64,000 bases of DNA, taken from Citrobacter sp. Cu233 (GTDB lineage: Bacteria > Pseudomonadota > Gammaproteobacteria > Enterobacterales > Enterobacteriaceae). Below are positions 28,983-37,699 of this stretch, one piece after another. The position numbers were made by a program, and so were the translations under genes. The stretch covers positions 1 through 64,000 of the forward strand of contig NZ_JAOWIF010000040.1 of the NCBI RefSeq assembly GCF_030332225.1, read 5' to 3'. Every line of letters begins with the position of its first letter. Position 1 is the stretch's first letter. Below the pieces are notes generated by a model, which saw only the letters and a program-made list of their open reading frames with translations, did not search any database and was not told the DNA's origin.

Positions 28983-30128
28983 ATGAGCAAGCAATTTGCC
29001 CTCAGTAGCTTGTGTGCACTCAGTATGACGCTGATGACAGCACAGGCAGCCGAACCCCCAACATCATTAGATAAACCGGAAGGGCGCTTGGACATTATTG
29101 CCTGGCCGGGTTATATCGAACGCGGCCAAACCGATAAACAATATGACTGGGTTTCGCAGTTTGAGAAGGAAACCGGTTGTGCCGTCAATGTTAAAACAGC
29201 GGCCACATCAGACGAAATGGTGAGCCTGATGGCGAAAGGCGGCTATGACCTGGTGACGGCTTCTGGCGATGCGTCACTGCGCCTGATTATGGGCAAACGT
29301 GTCCAGCCTATTAATCCTGCGCTTATTCCAAACTGGAAAACTATCGATCCGCGAGTCGTCAAAGGGGAATGGTTTAACGTCGGGGGGAAAGTTTACGGTA
29401 CTCCGTATCAATGGGGGCCCAACTTGCTGATGTATAACACCAAAACTTTCCCAACGCCGCCAGATAGTTGGAACGTGGTGTTTGTCGAGCAGAAACTTGA
29501 GGACGGAAAAAGCAATAAAGGGCGAGTCCAGGCGTACGATGGCCCGATCTATATCGCCGATGCGGCGCTGTTCGTCAAAGCCACTCAACCGCAGTTGGGT
29601 ATCACCGATCCTTATCAGCTCACCGAGAAACAGTATCAGGCGGTCATCAAAGTCCTGAGCGATCAGCACGCATTGATCCATCGCTACTGGCATGACACCA
29701 CTGTGCAAATGAGTGACTTCAAAAACGAAGGTGTGGTGGCATCAAGTGCCTGGCCTTATCAGGCTAACGCCCTGAAAGCAGAAGGCCAGCCAATTGCCAC
29801 GGTTTTCCCGAAAGAGGGCGTTACCGGTTGGGCTGACACGACCATGCTGCATAGCGAAGCGAAGCATCCTGTCTGTGCTTACAAATGGATGAACTGGTCA
29901 TTAACCCCGAAAGTTCAGGGCGACGTCGCTGCCTGGTTTGGATCTCTGCCGGTAGTCCCTGAAGGCTGTAAAGCCAGCCCGCTGCTGGGTGAGAAAGGCT
30001 GTGAAACCAACGGCTATAGTTATTTTGACAAGATTGCTTTCTGGAAAACGCCAATCGCAGAAGGTGGAAAATTCGTTCCTTACAGTCGCTGGACGCAGGA
30101 TTACATCGCCATTATGGGCGGTCGTTAA
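28983..30128 (+). CDS. ydcS: Periplasmic polyamine-type ABC substrate-binding protein YdcS
   Basis: A 381-residue protein with an N-terminal signal peptide (LCALSMTLMTAQA, cleaved before AEPP) and a PotD/PotF-like fold (LDIIAWPGYIERG at the mature N-terminus). It is almost identical to E. coli YdcS, the presumed binding protein for spermidine/putrescine-like substrates, which has also been reported with polyhydroxybutyrate synthase activity. AGGAG lies upstream of the ATG. First gene of the ydcSTUV-patD operon. Confidence 0.93.
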   Translation: MSKQFALSSLCALSMTLMTAQAAEPPTSLDKPEGRLDIIAWPGYIERGQTDKQYDWVSQFEKETGCAVNVKTAATSDEMVSLMAKGGYDLVTASGDASLRLIMGKRVQPINPALIPNWKTIDPRVVKGEWFNVGGKVYGTPYQWGPNLLMYNTKTFPTPPDSWNVVFVEQKLEDGKSNKGRVQAYDGPIYIADAALFVKATQPQLGITDPYQLTEKQYQAVIKVLSDQHALIHRYWHDTTVQMSDFKNEGVVASSAWPYQANALKAEGQPIATVFPKEGVTGWADTTMLHSEAKHPVCAYKWMNWSLTPKVQGDVAAWFGSLPVVPEGCKASPLLGEKGCETNGYSYFDKIAFWKTPIAEGGKFVPYSRWTQDYIAIMGGR

Positions 30129-30144
30129 TTCCGCTGGGGGTTTT

Positions 30145-31161
30145 ATGACGTACGCAGTGGAGTTTCATAATGTCTCGCGTCTGTACGGGGATGTTCGTGC
30201 AGTTGATGGGGTAAGTATTGCAATTAATGATGGTGAGTTTTTCTCAATGCTGGGGCCATCCGGCTCCGGCAAAACGACCTGTCTGCGCATGATTGCAGGG
30301 TTTGAGCAGCTTTCTGGCGGTTCAATTAAAATTTTTGGTAAGCAAGCCAGTGAATTACCGCCCTGGGAACGGGACGTCAACACGGTGTTTCAGGATTACG
30401 CACTATTCCCGCATATGTCGATTCTCGACAACGTGGCTTATGGGCTGATGGTGAAAGGCATTGATAAAAAGCAGCGTCATGCCAGGGCGCGAGAAGCGTT
30501 AGATAAGGTTGCGCTCGGTTTTGTCCATGAGCGCAAGCCATCACAACTCTCTGGTGGACAGCGTCAGCGTGTAGCGATTGCCCGTGCGTTGGTTAATGAG
30601 CCTCGCGTTTTACTGTTGGATGAGCCACTCGGTGCGTTGGATCTCAAGCTACGCGAACAGATGCAACTGGAGCTGAAAAAACTCCAGCAGTCTCTCGGCA
30701 TCACCTTTATTTTTGTCACCCACGATCAGGGTGAGGCGCTGTCGATGTCCGATCGTGTGGCGGTATTTAACAATGGCCGTATTGAGCAGGTGGATTCACC
30801 ACGAGAACTCTACATGCGTCCACGCACGCCGTTTGTGGCGAGTTTTGTTGGGACTTCAAACGTCTTTGACGAAGCGATGTCAGCAAACGTCTGTGGGTTA
30901 CAGGGTATGTTCTCGCTGCGCCCGGAACACATTCGGCTAAATGATATGGGGGGCGAGGTTCAGGCTCGGGGTGTCATTCAGGCGGTGCAGTACCAGGGGG
31001 CGGCGACGCGTTTTGAGCTGAAACTTGCTGGCGGTGAAAAATTGCTGGTTAGCCAGGCGAACCTGACGGGAGAAATGCTGCCGTCGACGCTGTCACCGGG
31101 TCAGCAGGTGATGGCATCGTGGTCACGCGATGTCATGGTTCCGTTGGTAGAGGAGAGGTGA
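30145..31161 (+). CDS. ydcT: Polyamine-type ABC transporter ATPase YdcT
   Basis: A 338-residue ABC ATPase. Walker A is GPSGSGKT (~37-44), the Q-loop lies in NTVFQDYALF, the signature is LSGGQRQR, Walker B is VLLLDEP, and the switch His is in VTHDQGEA. A C-terminal OB-like TOBE extension of PotA type follows. The start at 30145 follows GGGGG and matches E. coli; an upstream in-frame codon would place the N-terminus inside ydcS. It supplies energy to YdcU/YdcV. Confidence 0.93.
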   Translation: MTYAVEFHNVSRLYGDVRAVDGVSIAINDGEFFSMLGPSGSGKTTCLRMIAGFEQLSGGSIKIFGKQASELPPWERDVNTVFQDYALFPHMSILDNVAYGLMVKGIDKKQRHARAREALDKVALGFVHERKPSQLSGGQRQRVAIARALVNEPRVLLLDEPLGALDLKLREQMQLELKKLQQSLGITFIFVTHDQGEALSMSDRVAVFNNGRIEQVDSPRELYMRPRTPFVASFVGTSNVFDEAMSANVCGLQGMFSLRPEHIRLNDMGGEVQARGVIQAVQYQGAATRFELKLAGGEKLLVSQANLTGEMLPSTLSPGQQVMASWSRDVMVPLVEER

Positions 31162-32106
31162 ATGGCTATGAACGTCATACATTCGCCCGCACAGCCGACA
31201 AAGCTTAACCGTATCTCGGGGTTCTTCTGGCGTAATCCAGGGCTTGGGCTGTTTTTACTGCTGCTCGGGCCGTTGATGTGGTTTGGCATCGTCTACTTTG
31301 GATCGTTGCTGACGCTGTTGTGGCAAGGTTTTTACACCTTCGACGATTTCACTATGTCGGTGACGCCAGACCTGACGCTGGCGAATCTGCAGGCGCTGTT
31401 TAATCCGGCCAATTACGACATCATTGTGCGAACGTTGACAATGGCGGTGGCGGTGACGATTGCCAGCGCCATTCTGGCGTTCCCGATGGCATGGTATATG
31501 GCACGTTATACCCGTGGCAAAATGAAAGCCTTTTTTTACATTGCCGTCATGTTGCCGATGTGGGCGAGCTATATCGTCAAAGCCTATGCGTGGACGCTGC
31601 TGTTAGCGAAAGACGGCGTGGCGCAGTGGTTTTTAACCCATCTCGGGCTGGAGCCACTGTTGACCGCTTTCCTCACCTTGCCCGCTGTCGGCGGTAATAC
31701 GTTGTCAACATCGGGATTAGGGCGCTTTCTGGTTTTTGTCTACATCTGGCTTCCCTTTATGATCCTGCCGGTTCAGGCTGCTCTGGAACGGCTTCCACCT
31801 TCGCTTTTGCAGGCATCGGCTGATTTGGGGGCGCGTCCTCGCCAAACCTTCCGCTATGTGGTTTTCCCGCTGGCAATACCCGGTATAGCCGCTGGTTCTA
31901 TCTTTACTTTCTCACTGACGCTGGGTGACTTTATTGTGCCGCAACTGGTGGGACCGCCGGGATATTTCATCGGCAACATGGTGTATTCGCAACAGGGGGC
32001 TATCGGCAATATGCCAATGGCGGCGGCATTCACTCTGGTGCCAATTGTCTTAATTGCACTGTATCTGGCGTTCGTGAAGCGTCTGGGAGCTTTTGATGCA
32101 CTCTGA
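31162..32106 (+). CDS. ydcU: Polyamine-type ABC permease YdcU
   Basis: A 314-residue inner-membrane permease (PotB/PotH type) with six core helices. The cytoplasmic EAA loop appears as [21 protein letters not shown] and contacts the ATPase. It starts with no gap after ydcT (GAGGAGAGG overlaps the ydcT end), so it is coupled to it. Its end overlaps ydcV. Full length compared with E. coli. Confidence 0.93.
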   Translation: MAMNVIHSPAQPTKLNRISGFFWRNPGLGLFLLLLGPLMWFGIVYFGSLLTLLWQGFYTFDDFTMSVTPDLTLANLQALFNPANYDIIVRTLTMAVAVTIASAILAFPMAWYMARYTRGKMKAFFYIAVMLPMWASYIVKAYAWTLLLAKDGVAQWFLTHLGLEPLLTAFLTLPAVGGNTLSTSGLGRFLVFVYIWLPFMILPVQAALERLPPSLLQASADLGARPRQTFRYVVFPLAIPGIAAGSIFTFSLTLGDFIVPQLVGPPGYFIGNMVYSQQGAIGNMPMAAAFTLVPIVLIALYLAFVKRLGAFDAL

Positions 32107-32902
32107 ACGCGCACCCTGGTTACTCAAACTGGCCGCATGGGGCGGGGTTCTTTTTCTGCACTTTCCCATCCTCATCATCGGCACCTATGCTTTTAATACA
32201 GAGGAGGCTGCTTTTAGTTTTCCGCCTCAGGGACTGACATTGCGTTGGTTTAGCGTGGCGGCGCAGCGTAGCGATATTCTTGAATCAGTGACGTTGTCAC
32301 TTAAGATCGCCGCGTTGTCGACAGCAATAGCTCTGGTACTGGGTACGCTGGCGGCGGCTGCGCTGTGGCGCAGGGACTTTTTCGGTAAAAGCGCAATATC
32401 GCTGTTGCTGCTATTGCCGATTGCGCTGCCGGGCATTATTACCGGCCTGGCACTGCTGACGGCATTTAAAACCATCAACCTGGAACCGGGTTTTCTCACG
32501 ATCGTGGTGGGCCATGCGACGTTTTGCGTGGTGGTTGTCTTTAACAACGTCGTGGCGCGTTTTCGCCGCACCTCATGGAGTCTGGTTGAAGCGTCTATGG
32601 ATCTTGGCGCCAACGGCTGGCAAACCTTTCGTTATGTCGTGCTGCCCAATCTGGCATCAGCACTGCTGGCGGGAGGCATGCTGGCGTTTGCCTTGTCATT
32701 CGATGAAATCATCGTGACAACGTTCACCGCCGGACATGAAAGAACACTTCCTCTGTGGCTGCTCAATCAACTGGGCCGTCCACGAGATGTGCCTGTTACC
32801 AACGTTGTGGCATTGCTGGTAATGCTGGTAACAACACTGCCAATTTTAGGGGCCTGGTGGCTAACGCGTGAAGGCGACACCGTCGCCGGAAACGGTAAAT
32901 AA
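32096..32902 (+). CDS. ydcV: Polyamine-type ABC permease YdcV
   Basis: A 268-residue inner-membrane permease (PotC/PotI type) with six helices and the EAA loop [21 protein letters not shown]. The ATG at 32096 (MHSERAPW) lies within the ydcU 3' end, with GGGAG correctly spaced; this overlap indicates translational coupling. It forms the heterodimeric channel with YdcU. Confidence 0.93.
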   Translation: MHSERAPWLLKLAAWGGVLFLHFPILIIGTYAFNTEEAAFSFPPQGLTLRWFSVAAQRSDILESVTLSLKIAALSTAIALVLGTLAAAALWRRDFFGKSAISLLLLLPIALPGIITGLALLTAFKTINLEPGFLTIVVGHATFCVVVVFNNVVARFRRTSWSLVEASMDLGANGWQTFRYVVLPNLASALLAGGMLAFALSFDEIIVTTFTAGHERTLPLWLLNQLGRPRDVPVTNVVALLVMLVTTLPILGAWWLTREGDTVAGNGK

Positions 32903-32923
32903 ACGACGATATGGGAAATTGCT

Positions 32924-34351
32924 ATGCAACATCAATTACTGATTAACGGTGAGCTGGTCAGCGGTGAAGGTGAAAAGCAACCAGTTTATAACCCTGCTAC
33001 TGGTGAACTTATTCTGGAGATTGCTGAGGCGTCAGCCATGCAGGTTGATGCCGCAGTGCGCGCGGCAGACCACGCGTTTTCCTCCTGGGGCCAAACCACG
33101 CCGAAAGTGCGTTCGGAGCTGTTGTTAAAGCTGGCGGATACCATTGCCGATAACGCACAGACCTTCGCGGAGCTGGAATCGCTCAACTGCGGTAAACCAC
33201 TTCATTGTGTGCTTAATGATGAAATTCCGGCCATCGTGGATGTTTTCCGTTTCTTCGCGGGGGCAGCGCGCACCCTGCAAGGACAGGCTGCCGGGGAATA
33301 TCTGGAAGGGCATACTTCCATGATTCGTCGCGATCCGCTGGGTGTGGTGGCCTCCATCGCGCCCTGGAACTATCCGCTAATGATGGCCGCATGGAAGCTG
33401 GCTCCTGCACTGGCCGCCGGCAACTGTGTGGTGATTAAACCTTCAGAAATTACCCCGCTGACGGCACTTAAACTGGCGGAATATGCGAAAGATATTTACC
33501 CGGCAGGCGTGATTAACGTCCTGTTTGGCCGTGGTAAAACGGTGGGCGATCCGCTGACCGGGCATGAAAAAGTACGCATGGTTTCACTGACCGGTTCAAT
33601 TGTGACCGGGGAACATATTATCCAGCATACTGCGCCTTCGATTAAACGCACGCATATGGAGCTGGGTGGGAAAGCCCCGGTGATTATTTTTGATGATGCC
33701 GATCTTGATGCGGTGGTCAGTGGTGTACGGACCTTTGGGTACTACAACGCCGGGCAGGATTGCACTGCTGCGTGTCGAATCTACGCGCAAAAAGGCATCT
33801 ATGATGCGTTGGTCGAAAAACTCGGCGCCGCAGTTGCCAGCCTGAAAATTGGCGCACCGAATGATGAAACGACAGAACTGGGACCGTTAAGCTCACAGGC
33901 GCATCTTGACAGGGTAGCAAAAGCGGTCGATGACGCGAAAGCGCTCGGACACATCAAGGTTATCACCGGCGGCAAAAAAGTGGAGGGTTCAGGCTACTAT
34001 TTTGCGCCAACGTTGCTGGCGGGAGCGAAACAGGAAGATGCTATTGTGCAGCGTGAGGTCTTTGGTCCGGTGGTCAGTGTTACCGTTTTTGATGATGAAG
34101 ATCAGGTCCTGGCGTGGGCCAATGATTCGAAGTATGGACTGGCATCGTCAGTCTGGACGCGGGATGTTGGTCGCGCGCACCGACTGAGCGCTCGCCTGCA
34201 GTATGGCTGTACCTGGGTCAACACCCACTTCACGCTGGTGAGTGAAATGCCGCACGGGGGACAAAAACAATCCGGCTATGGCAAAGACATGTCGGTCTAC
34301 GGACTGGAAGATTACACGGTGATTCGCCATGTCATGATCAAGCATGAGTAA
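32924..34351 (+). CDS. patD: Gamma-aminobutyraldehyde dehydrogenase PatD (YdcW)
   Basis: A 475-residue NAD-dependent aldehyde dehydrogenase that oxidises 4-aminobutanal, the product of putrescine transamination, to GABA. The catalytic residues are visible: Cys280 (AGQDCTAAC), Glu246 (MELGGK), Asn149 (PWNYP) and Lys172 (IKPSE). It lies 21 bases after ydcV as the last gene of the operon, coupling uptake to catabolism. Very close to E. coli PatD. Confidence 0.95.
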   Translation: MQHQLLINGELVSGEGEKQPVYNPATGELILEIAEASAMQVDAAVRAADHAFSSWGQTTPKVRSELLLKLADTIADNAQTFAELESLNCGKPLHCVLNDEIPAIVDVFRFFAGAARTLQGQAAGEYLEGHTSMIRRDPLGVVASIAPWNYPLMMAAWKLAPALAAGNCVVIKPSEITPLTALKLAEYAKDIYPAGVINVLFGRGKTVGDPLTGHEKVRMVSLTGSIVTGEHIIQHTAPSIKRTHMELGGKAPVIIFDDADLDAVVSGVRTFGYYNAGQDCTAACRIYAQKGIYDALVEKLGAAVASLKIGAPNDETTELGPLSSQAHLDRVAKAVDDAKALGHIKVITGGKKVEGSGYYFAPTLLAGAKQEDAIVQREVFGPVVSVTVFDDEDQVLAWANDSKYGLASSVWTRDVGRAHRLSARLQYGCTWVNTHFTLVSEMPHGGQKQSGYGKDMSVYGLEDYTVIRHVMIKHE

Positions 34352-34493
34352 TATCGTAACCCGCGGACGGTAAAAGGAGCACGGATAGCTAAATATCAGC
34401 AAACGTGTCTCTATACTATGCGCGCCACTGGCCTCGTCGCCATCGGACGGCGGTAAGTTGGAAATATCCGCGAGGTCAGGCTAATTTGCACAC

Positions 34494-34526
34494 AATCAGG
34501 CCCCGGCACAATGTCGGGGCCTGATT
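34494..34526 (+). terminator. Strong hairpin downstream of patD
   Basis: Perfect 12-bp stem AATCAGGCCCCG / CGGGGCCTGATT with a 9-base loop, followed by ATTT. It is the likely end of the ydcSTUV-patD transcript. Confidence 0.65.
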
Positions 34527-34669
34527 ATTTAGGTGATTGTTCAAACGACGACGACACAGGCGACATAGCCAGCCGATGAACGCACAGACAGTCAGAACCC
34601 GTCCCGGTTGTTGCACGATACCCGCTAACCCTAACATCATTCCCGGTAACAGGTAGTAGCATAATCTGA

Positions 34670-34937
34670 ACGCAGCAGTTATCCCGCCAGGTCGGTGCCT
34701 GCGAACGAACAATCAGCCGCATTTTTATCAGAGATACCGGGATGAACTATCAGACCTGGCGGCAGCAATTCCGGGTATTAAACGCTATGGAGATGCTGGC
34801 GGAGGGGGGACTCAGTCAGCCAGGTGGCGCAACAGCTGGAATTTGTTAGCGACAGTGCTTTCATCGTGTTTTTTCGGTAGCTAACAGGTACAACACCGAC
34901 CCGCTATCACGGAGAAATAATGCTGCGGAAGGATTAG
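34670..34937 (+). pseudogene. Decayed AraC-type DNA-binding domain
   Basis: Translating piecewise gives an AraC C-terminal double helix-turn-helix. LSRQVGACERTISRIF, then RDTGMNYQTWRQQFRVLN, AMEMLAEGG, lie in one frame. After a frameshift near 34808 come SQVAQQLEFVSDSAFIVFFR, a TAG stop, and LTGTTPTRYHGE. The order and spacing match intact family members, but a frameshift and an in-frame stop, and a stop at 34667 upstream, show that it is a remnant. No N-terminal sensor domain is recognisable between patD and this point. Confidence 0.75.
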
Positions 34938-35058
34938 GGGGGGTACATATTAAGGATAATTTACCGGGCACTGGCGGAGTGGGAAGATCGTTTACTAATG
35001 GCAGAGAGAAGATTTTCTCTCTGCCAGCAGGCGCTGCAATTCATCAAAAAGAGTCACA
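34938..35058. other. Short spacer with hairpin, 3' of yncL
   Basis: Contains the 11-bp hairpin GGCAGAGAGAA-GATT-TTCTCTCTGCC (35000-35025), which lies after the yncL stop and probably terminates it. Nothing else was seen. Confidence 0.55.
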
Positions 35059-35154
35059 TCAAGCAAACCAGCCGAACCTTACGGATATCAGGCTGAAAAG
35101 TCCTACAGCAGCAAATATATTTATCAGCACCACAGTCTTACTGGAAACATTCAT
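35059..35154 (-). CDS. yncL: Small stress-type inner-membrane protein YncL
   Basis: A 31-residue protein MNVSSKTVVLINIF...RFGWFA, a single hydrophobic helix. It differs from the E. coli YncL sequence I recall by only a few conservative residues. AAAGGTGGC stands four bases before the ATG. E. coli YncL is a small inner-membrane protein induced by stress, with no known function. Its position near ortT agrees with E. coli. Confidence 0.8.
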   Translation of the reverse strand: MNVSSKTVVLINIFAAVGLFSLISVRFGWFA

Positions 35155-35346
35155 TTTTGCCACCTTTCATTTTAACCCCTTTGGGTATAGTACGGCTTAT
35201 AACTATCCGCAATAGTACGAAATCTGAACATATTGAAAGTGGGCTGTTTTTCAGGCGTTTTTCTTAAAGAAGTGAATAAAACTTGATGTGGATCATAAAA
35301 GAGAGCATATTGCGCGCGTTTTTCCCTTCTGGCCTGGAAGCCCTAA
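35155..35346. other. Promoter region between yncL and ortT
   Basis: A 192-base AT-rich divergent spacer. No clear sigma-70 promoter was assigned. GTATAGTACGG and TTGATGTGGATCATAAAAG are possible promoter pieces. Confidence 0.4.
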
Positions 35347-35520
35347 ATGTCTCTGTACCAAAAAATGTTGGTTTTTTATGCGGTGATGGCCGCTATTGCG
35401 GCAATCATCACCTGGTTTCTGTCGCGTGATAAAAAACGTATTCGCTTTCTGAGCGCGATATTAGTCGGGGCGACATGGCCGATGAGCTTTCCTGTCGCAC
35501 TCCTGTTTTCTCTTTTCTGA
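35347..35520 (+). CDS. ortT: Orphan toxin OrtT (YdcX)
   Basis: A 57-residue inner-membrane protein: MSLYQKMLVFYAVMAAIAAI, then ITWFLSRDKKRIRFLSA, then a second hydrophobic stretch to FPVALLFSLF. It differs from E. coli OrtT at only a few positions. OrtT damages the inner membrane and lowers ATP when produced, and has no antitoxin partner; it is tied to (p)ppGpp-dependent growth arrest. It ends only 19 bases before the convergent srfC stop. Confidence 0.88.
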   Translation: MSLYQKMLVFYAVMAAIAAIITWFLSRDKKRIRFLSAILVGATWPMSFPVALLFSLF

Positions 35521-35539
35521 TGGCGCTGTCAATGCCGTA

Positions 35540-37699
35540 TCAGGGGGTCAGCAGAGCGACTAATCGCAGTCTGTCGTCTTTGGTTACGTCCAGAGGATGC
35601 TGGTATCCCACGTTTTCTTTCGCACGAGTGTACAAAGCAACCAGCCAGTCGTAAACATGTCGGCTTGCACCGTGCTGCGGCTGCTCATCCAGCTGAGTCA
35701 GGCGCGACATCGGTTGTTGTGCTGGCGCACTGAAAATAGCCGCACCCTTGAGGACCCTGCTGGCAGGCCGTTGATCCTCTGCAACGTTGGCGTAGCCAAG
35801 CCAGGTAATAAAATCACCAATATCGGCGTGTAACTGTGCCCCGCAGACATTCTCTCGCTGCATAATCTGCTGAAGTCGTTGAGGCATCTCAAGCCGATAG
35901 CTGGTCGTGATAAGAATATCGGCTACCTGTCTAAGCGTTCGCGGATCAAGCCGCAATCGGCGCGCGTTATTGTCATCACGACACCACTGACGCACATGGT
36001 TGATCCACATTTTGTGTGCCTGGTACCCGGTCTCTTTGCTTTCGGATGAGTGCGATGGCTCCCGGACGTCGGCAAACAGGTCAATCTCTTCATTAAAGAG
36101 TCCACTGACTTGTTCTTCGCGTGGCTGCTGAATACGCAGCAACGACTCAAAGCAGCGCATCGGTGGTAGTAACCCCTCCAGGAGTTCACCATGTTTTGCT
36201 GCCTGGGCCTGAAGCTGGCGGATCACTGTCTCGCTGGCGTCGGGCACGCTTTCGCTATCGTTAAGCCAACTCATCAGCGTCTCACGAACATGCTGTTGAT
36301 GCTGTTCATGCAGGGACGTTAACCGTGACTGGCGTTGTTGCGCTGATGTCGCCTGCGACAACCATTCAGCAAGGCGCAACAGGCTGTGTTTATCCAGTGC
36401 CTGTAATGTCCCCCAGCGCAACCCGGGCTTGCCCATTAATTGCTGCACGGCCTCATCGAGGTTTTGCTGTGTGCTAAAACGTGCATCTTGTGGCGTAATG
36501 GCCCACACAACCCCCGGTAATGCCGCATCATGTACGGGTTGGGTATCGCTGGCCCAGCTCATCAGTTTACGCGTGATGGCTGGTGTCTGCGAGCGTGAAG
36601 ACACTGCGTTGCAGATCAGCAGGACGTCGGGTTGCAGATGCTGGCGGTAATGTTCCAACATCCAGCCTAATTTGGCCCGCCACAGCGGGTTGGGGTGGGC
36701 ATCCGGTGCGAGGGGAATATCGAGCAGGTCGACGTCTTCCAAAACTGAGTCTTCAACAGTCAGCACCAGTTCACGCGTCAGCAGCGCCAGCGATTCCAGC
36801 GACAGACTGACCGCGTTAAGCAACTGATGGTTTTCAACAGGATGAACCACCACATCGCTTTGCGCGTCGTTCCCGGTTAATGCGACCTGGGTCAGGAAGC
36901 TTTCGGCAGGCAAGCCAAAATGATCGACCAGCAAACTCAGCGGCGCGGCTAGCTCGTGTGCCTGTCCGGTTTGTTGCAAAGTGTGCGCTAATGCCAGCCA
37001 TTGCTGCGTTAACTCTGGTTGTTCTCCCCACAACAGCGCCCAGGCGTGAGCGCGAGTGGTCAGATCCAGCGCCGGCAGCAACGTAGCAAATTGATGCCAT
37101 AGCGCATCATCAATTTGCTGCTGGTTTGCAGGAACACAAGAGCGCCAGAAACGGCCGATGGCGGCTACGTCATGTGCCGTGATGCCCTGAACTGGATGAC
37201 GTTGACGCAGCGTTTGCCATTTTTCTAACCGGGCTTCAATAATCGATTTTTCCACCTGGCGGTTGTCAGGCATTGCGCAAAACTGCGTGATAAACAGCTG
37301 TACCAGTTCCGCTTCACTCAGTAAGCGCAGACGCAGAGGCCACTCGCTATCAACGGAATTGTCTTCACGCGTAAAACGGAGCGCCATATTGGTTGGCGCA
37401 TGGCCCGGATTGATATGCGAAAAGTAATCAAAGCTGCGATCCGGTGTGGTAATAGTCAATTTCCCACTGGTGTTGTTGCACAGTGCGGACAACAGATGTG
37501 CTTTTGCTGGCTGTGAATGACCGTACAGCCCCACACAGCCACGCGATGAAAACGCCGTGTTCAGCGCAGACTCAGTCACTGCGGCGATGGTGAGCTGAGC
37601 GAGCAGAGAATCCGCTTCATCATCAAGACGCGCTGCGCGCTGGCGTGTGTCATTCACCCATTTGGTGGCGGCTTGTGCTGTGTTAAACATCTTACTCAT
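35540..37699 (-). CDS. srfC: SrfC-family protein (third gene of srfABC)
   Basis: A 719-residue protein of the 'virulence factor SrfC' family, as in Salmonella srfABC. Near the N-terminus VGLYGHSQPAKAHLL (56-70) lies where a P-loop would be, but the canonical GK[S/T] is AKA (65-67), so NTP binding is doubtful. The rest is Leu/Gln/Arg-rich and mostly helical, with no signal peptide or membrane helix, so it is probably cytoplasmic. Its ATG overlaps the srfB stop (ATGA), showing coupling. The function is not established. In Salmonella the genes were found as SsrB-regulated, but a secreted-effector role has not been firmly shown. Confidence 0.85.
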   Translation of the reverse strand: MSKMFNTAQAATKWVNDTRQRAARLDDEADSLLAQLTIAAVTESALNTAFSSRGCVGLYGHSQPAKAHLLSALCNNTSGKLTITTPDRSFDYFSHINPGHAPTNMALRFTREDNSVDSEWPLRLRLLSEAELVQLFITQFCAMPDNRQVEKSIIEARLEKWQTLRQRHPVQGITAHDVAAIGRFWRSCVPANQQQIDDALWHQFATLLPALDLTTRAHAWALLWGEQPELTQQWLALAHTLQQTGQAHELAAPLSLLVDHFGLPAESFLTQVALTGNDAQSDVVVHPVENHQLLNAVSLSLESLALLTRELVLTVEDSVLEDVDLLDIPLAPDAHPNPLWRAKLGWMLEHYRQHLQPDVLLICNAVSSRSQTPAITRKLMSWASDTQPVHDAALPGVVWAITPQDARFSTQQNLDEAVQQLMGKPGLRWGTLQALDKHSLLRLAEWLSQATSAQQRQSRLTSLHEQHQQHVRETLMSWLNDSESVPDASETVIRQLQAQAAKHGELLEGLLPPMRCFESLLRIQQPREEQVSGLFNEEIDLFADVREPSHSSESKETGYQAHKMWINHVRQWCRDDNNARRLRLDPRTLRQVADILITTSYRLEMPQRLQQIMQRENVCGAQLHADIGDFITWLGYANVAEDQRPASRVLKGAAIFSAPAQQPMSRLTQLDEQPQHGASRHVYDWLVALYTRAKENVGYQHPLDVTKDDRLRLVALLTP

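Noticed and set aside
34476-34712. A minus-strand hydrophobic frame resembling a membrane protein fragment
   Set aside because: It overlaps the hairpin and the AraC remnant, has no ribosome site and no recognisable domain.
34979-35215. A 78-codon plus-strand frame downstream of the AraC remnant
   Set aside because: It runs antisense over yncL and its hairpin; yncL is recognised by sequence and has a good ribosome site.
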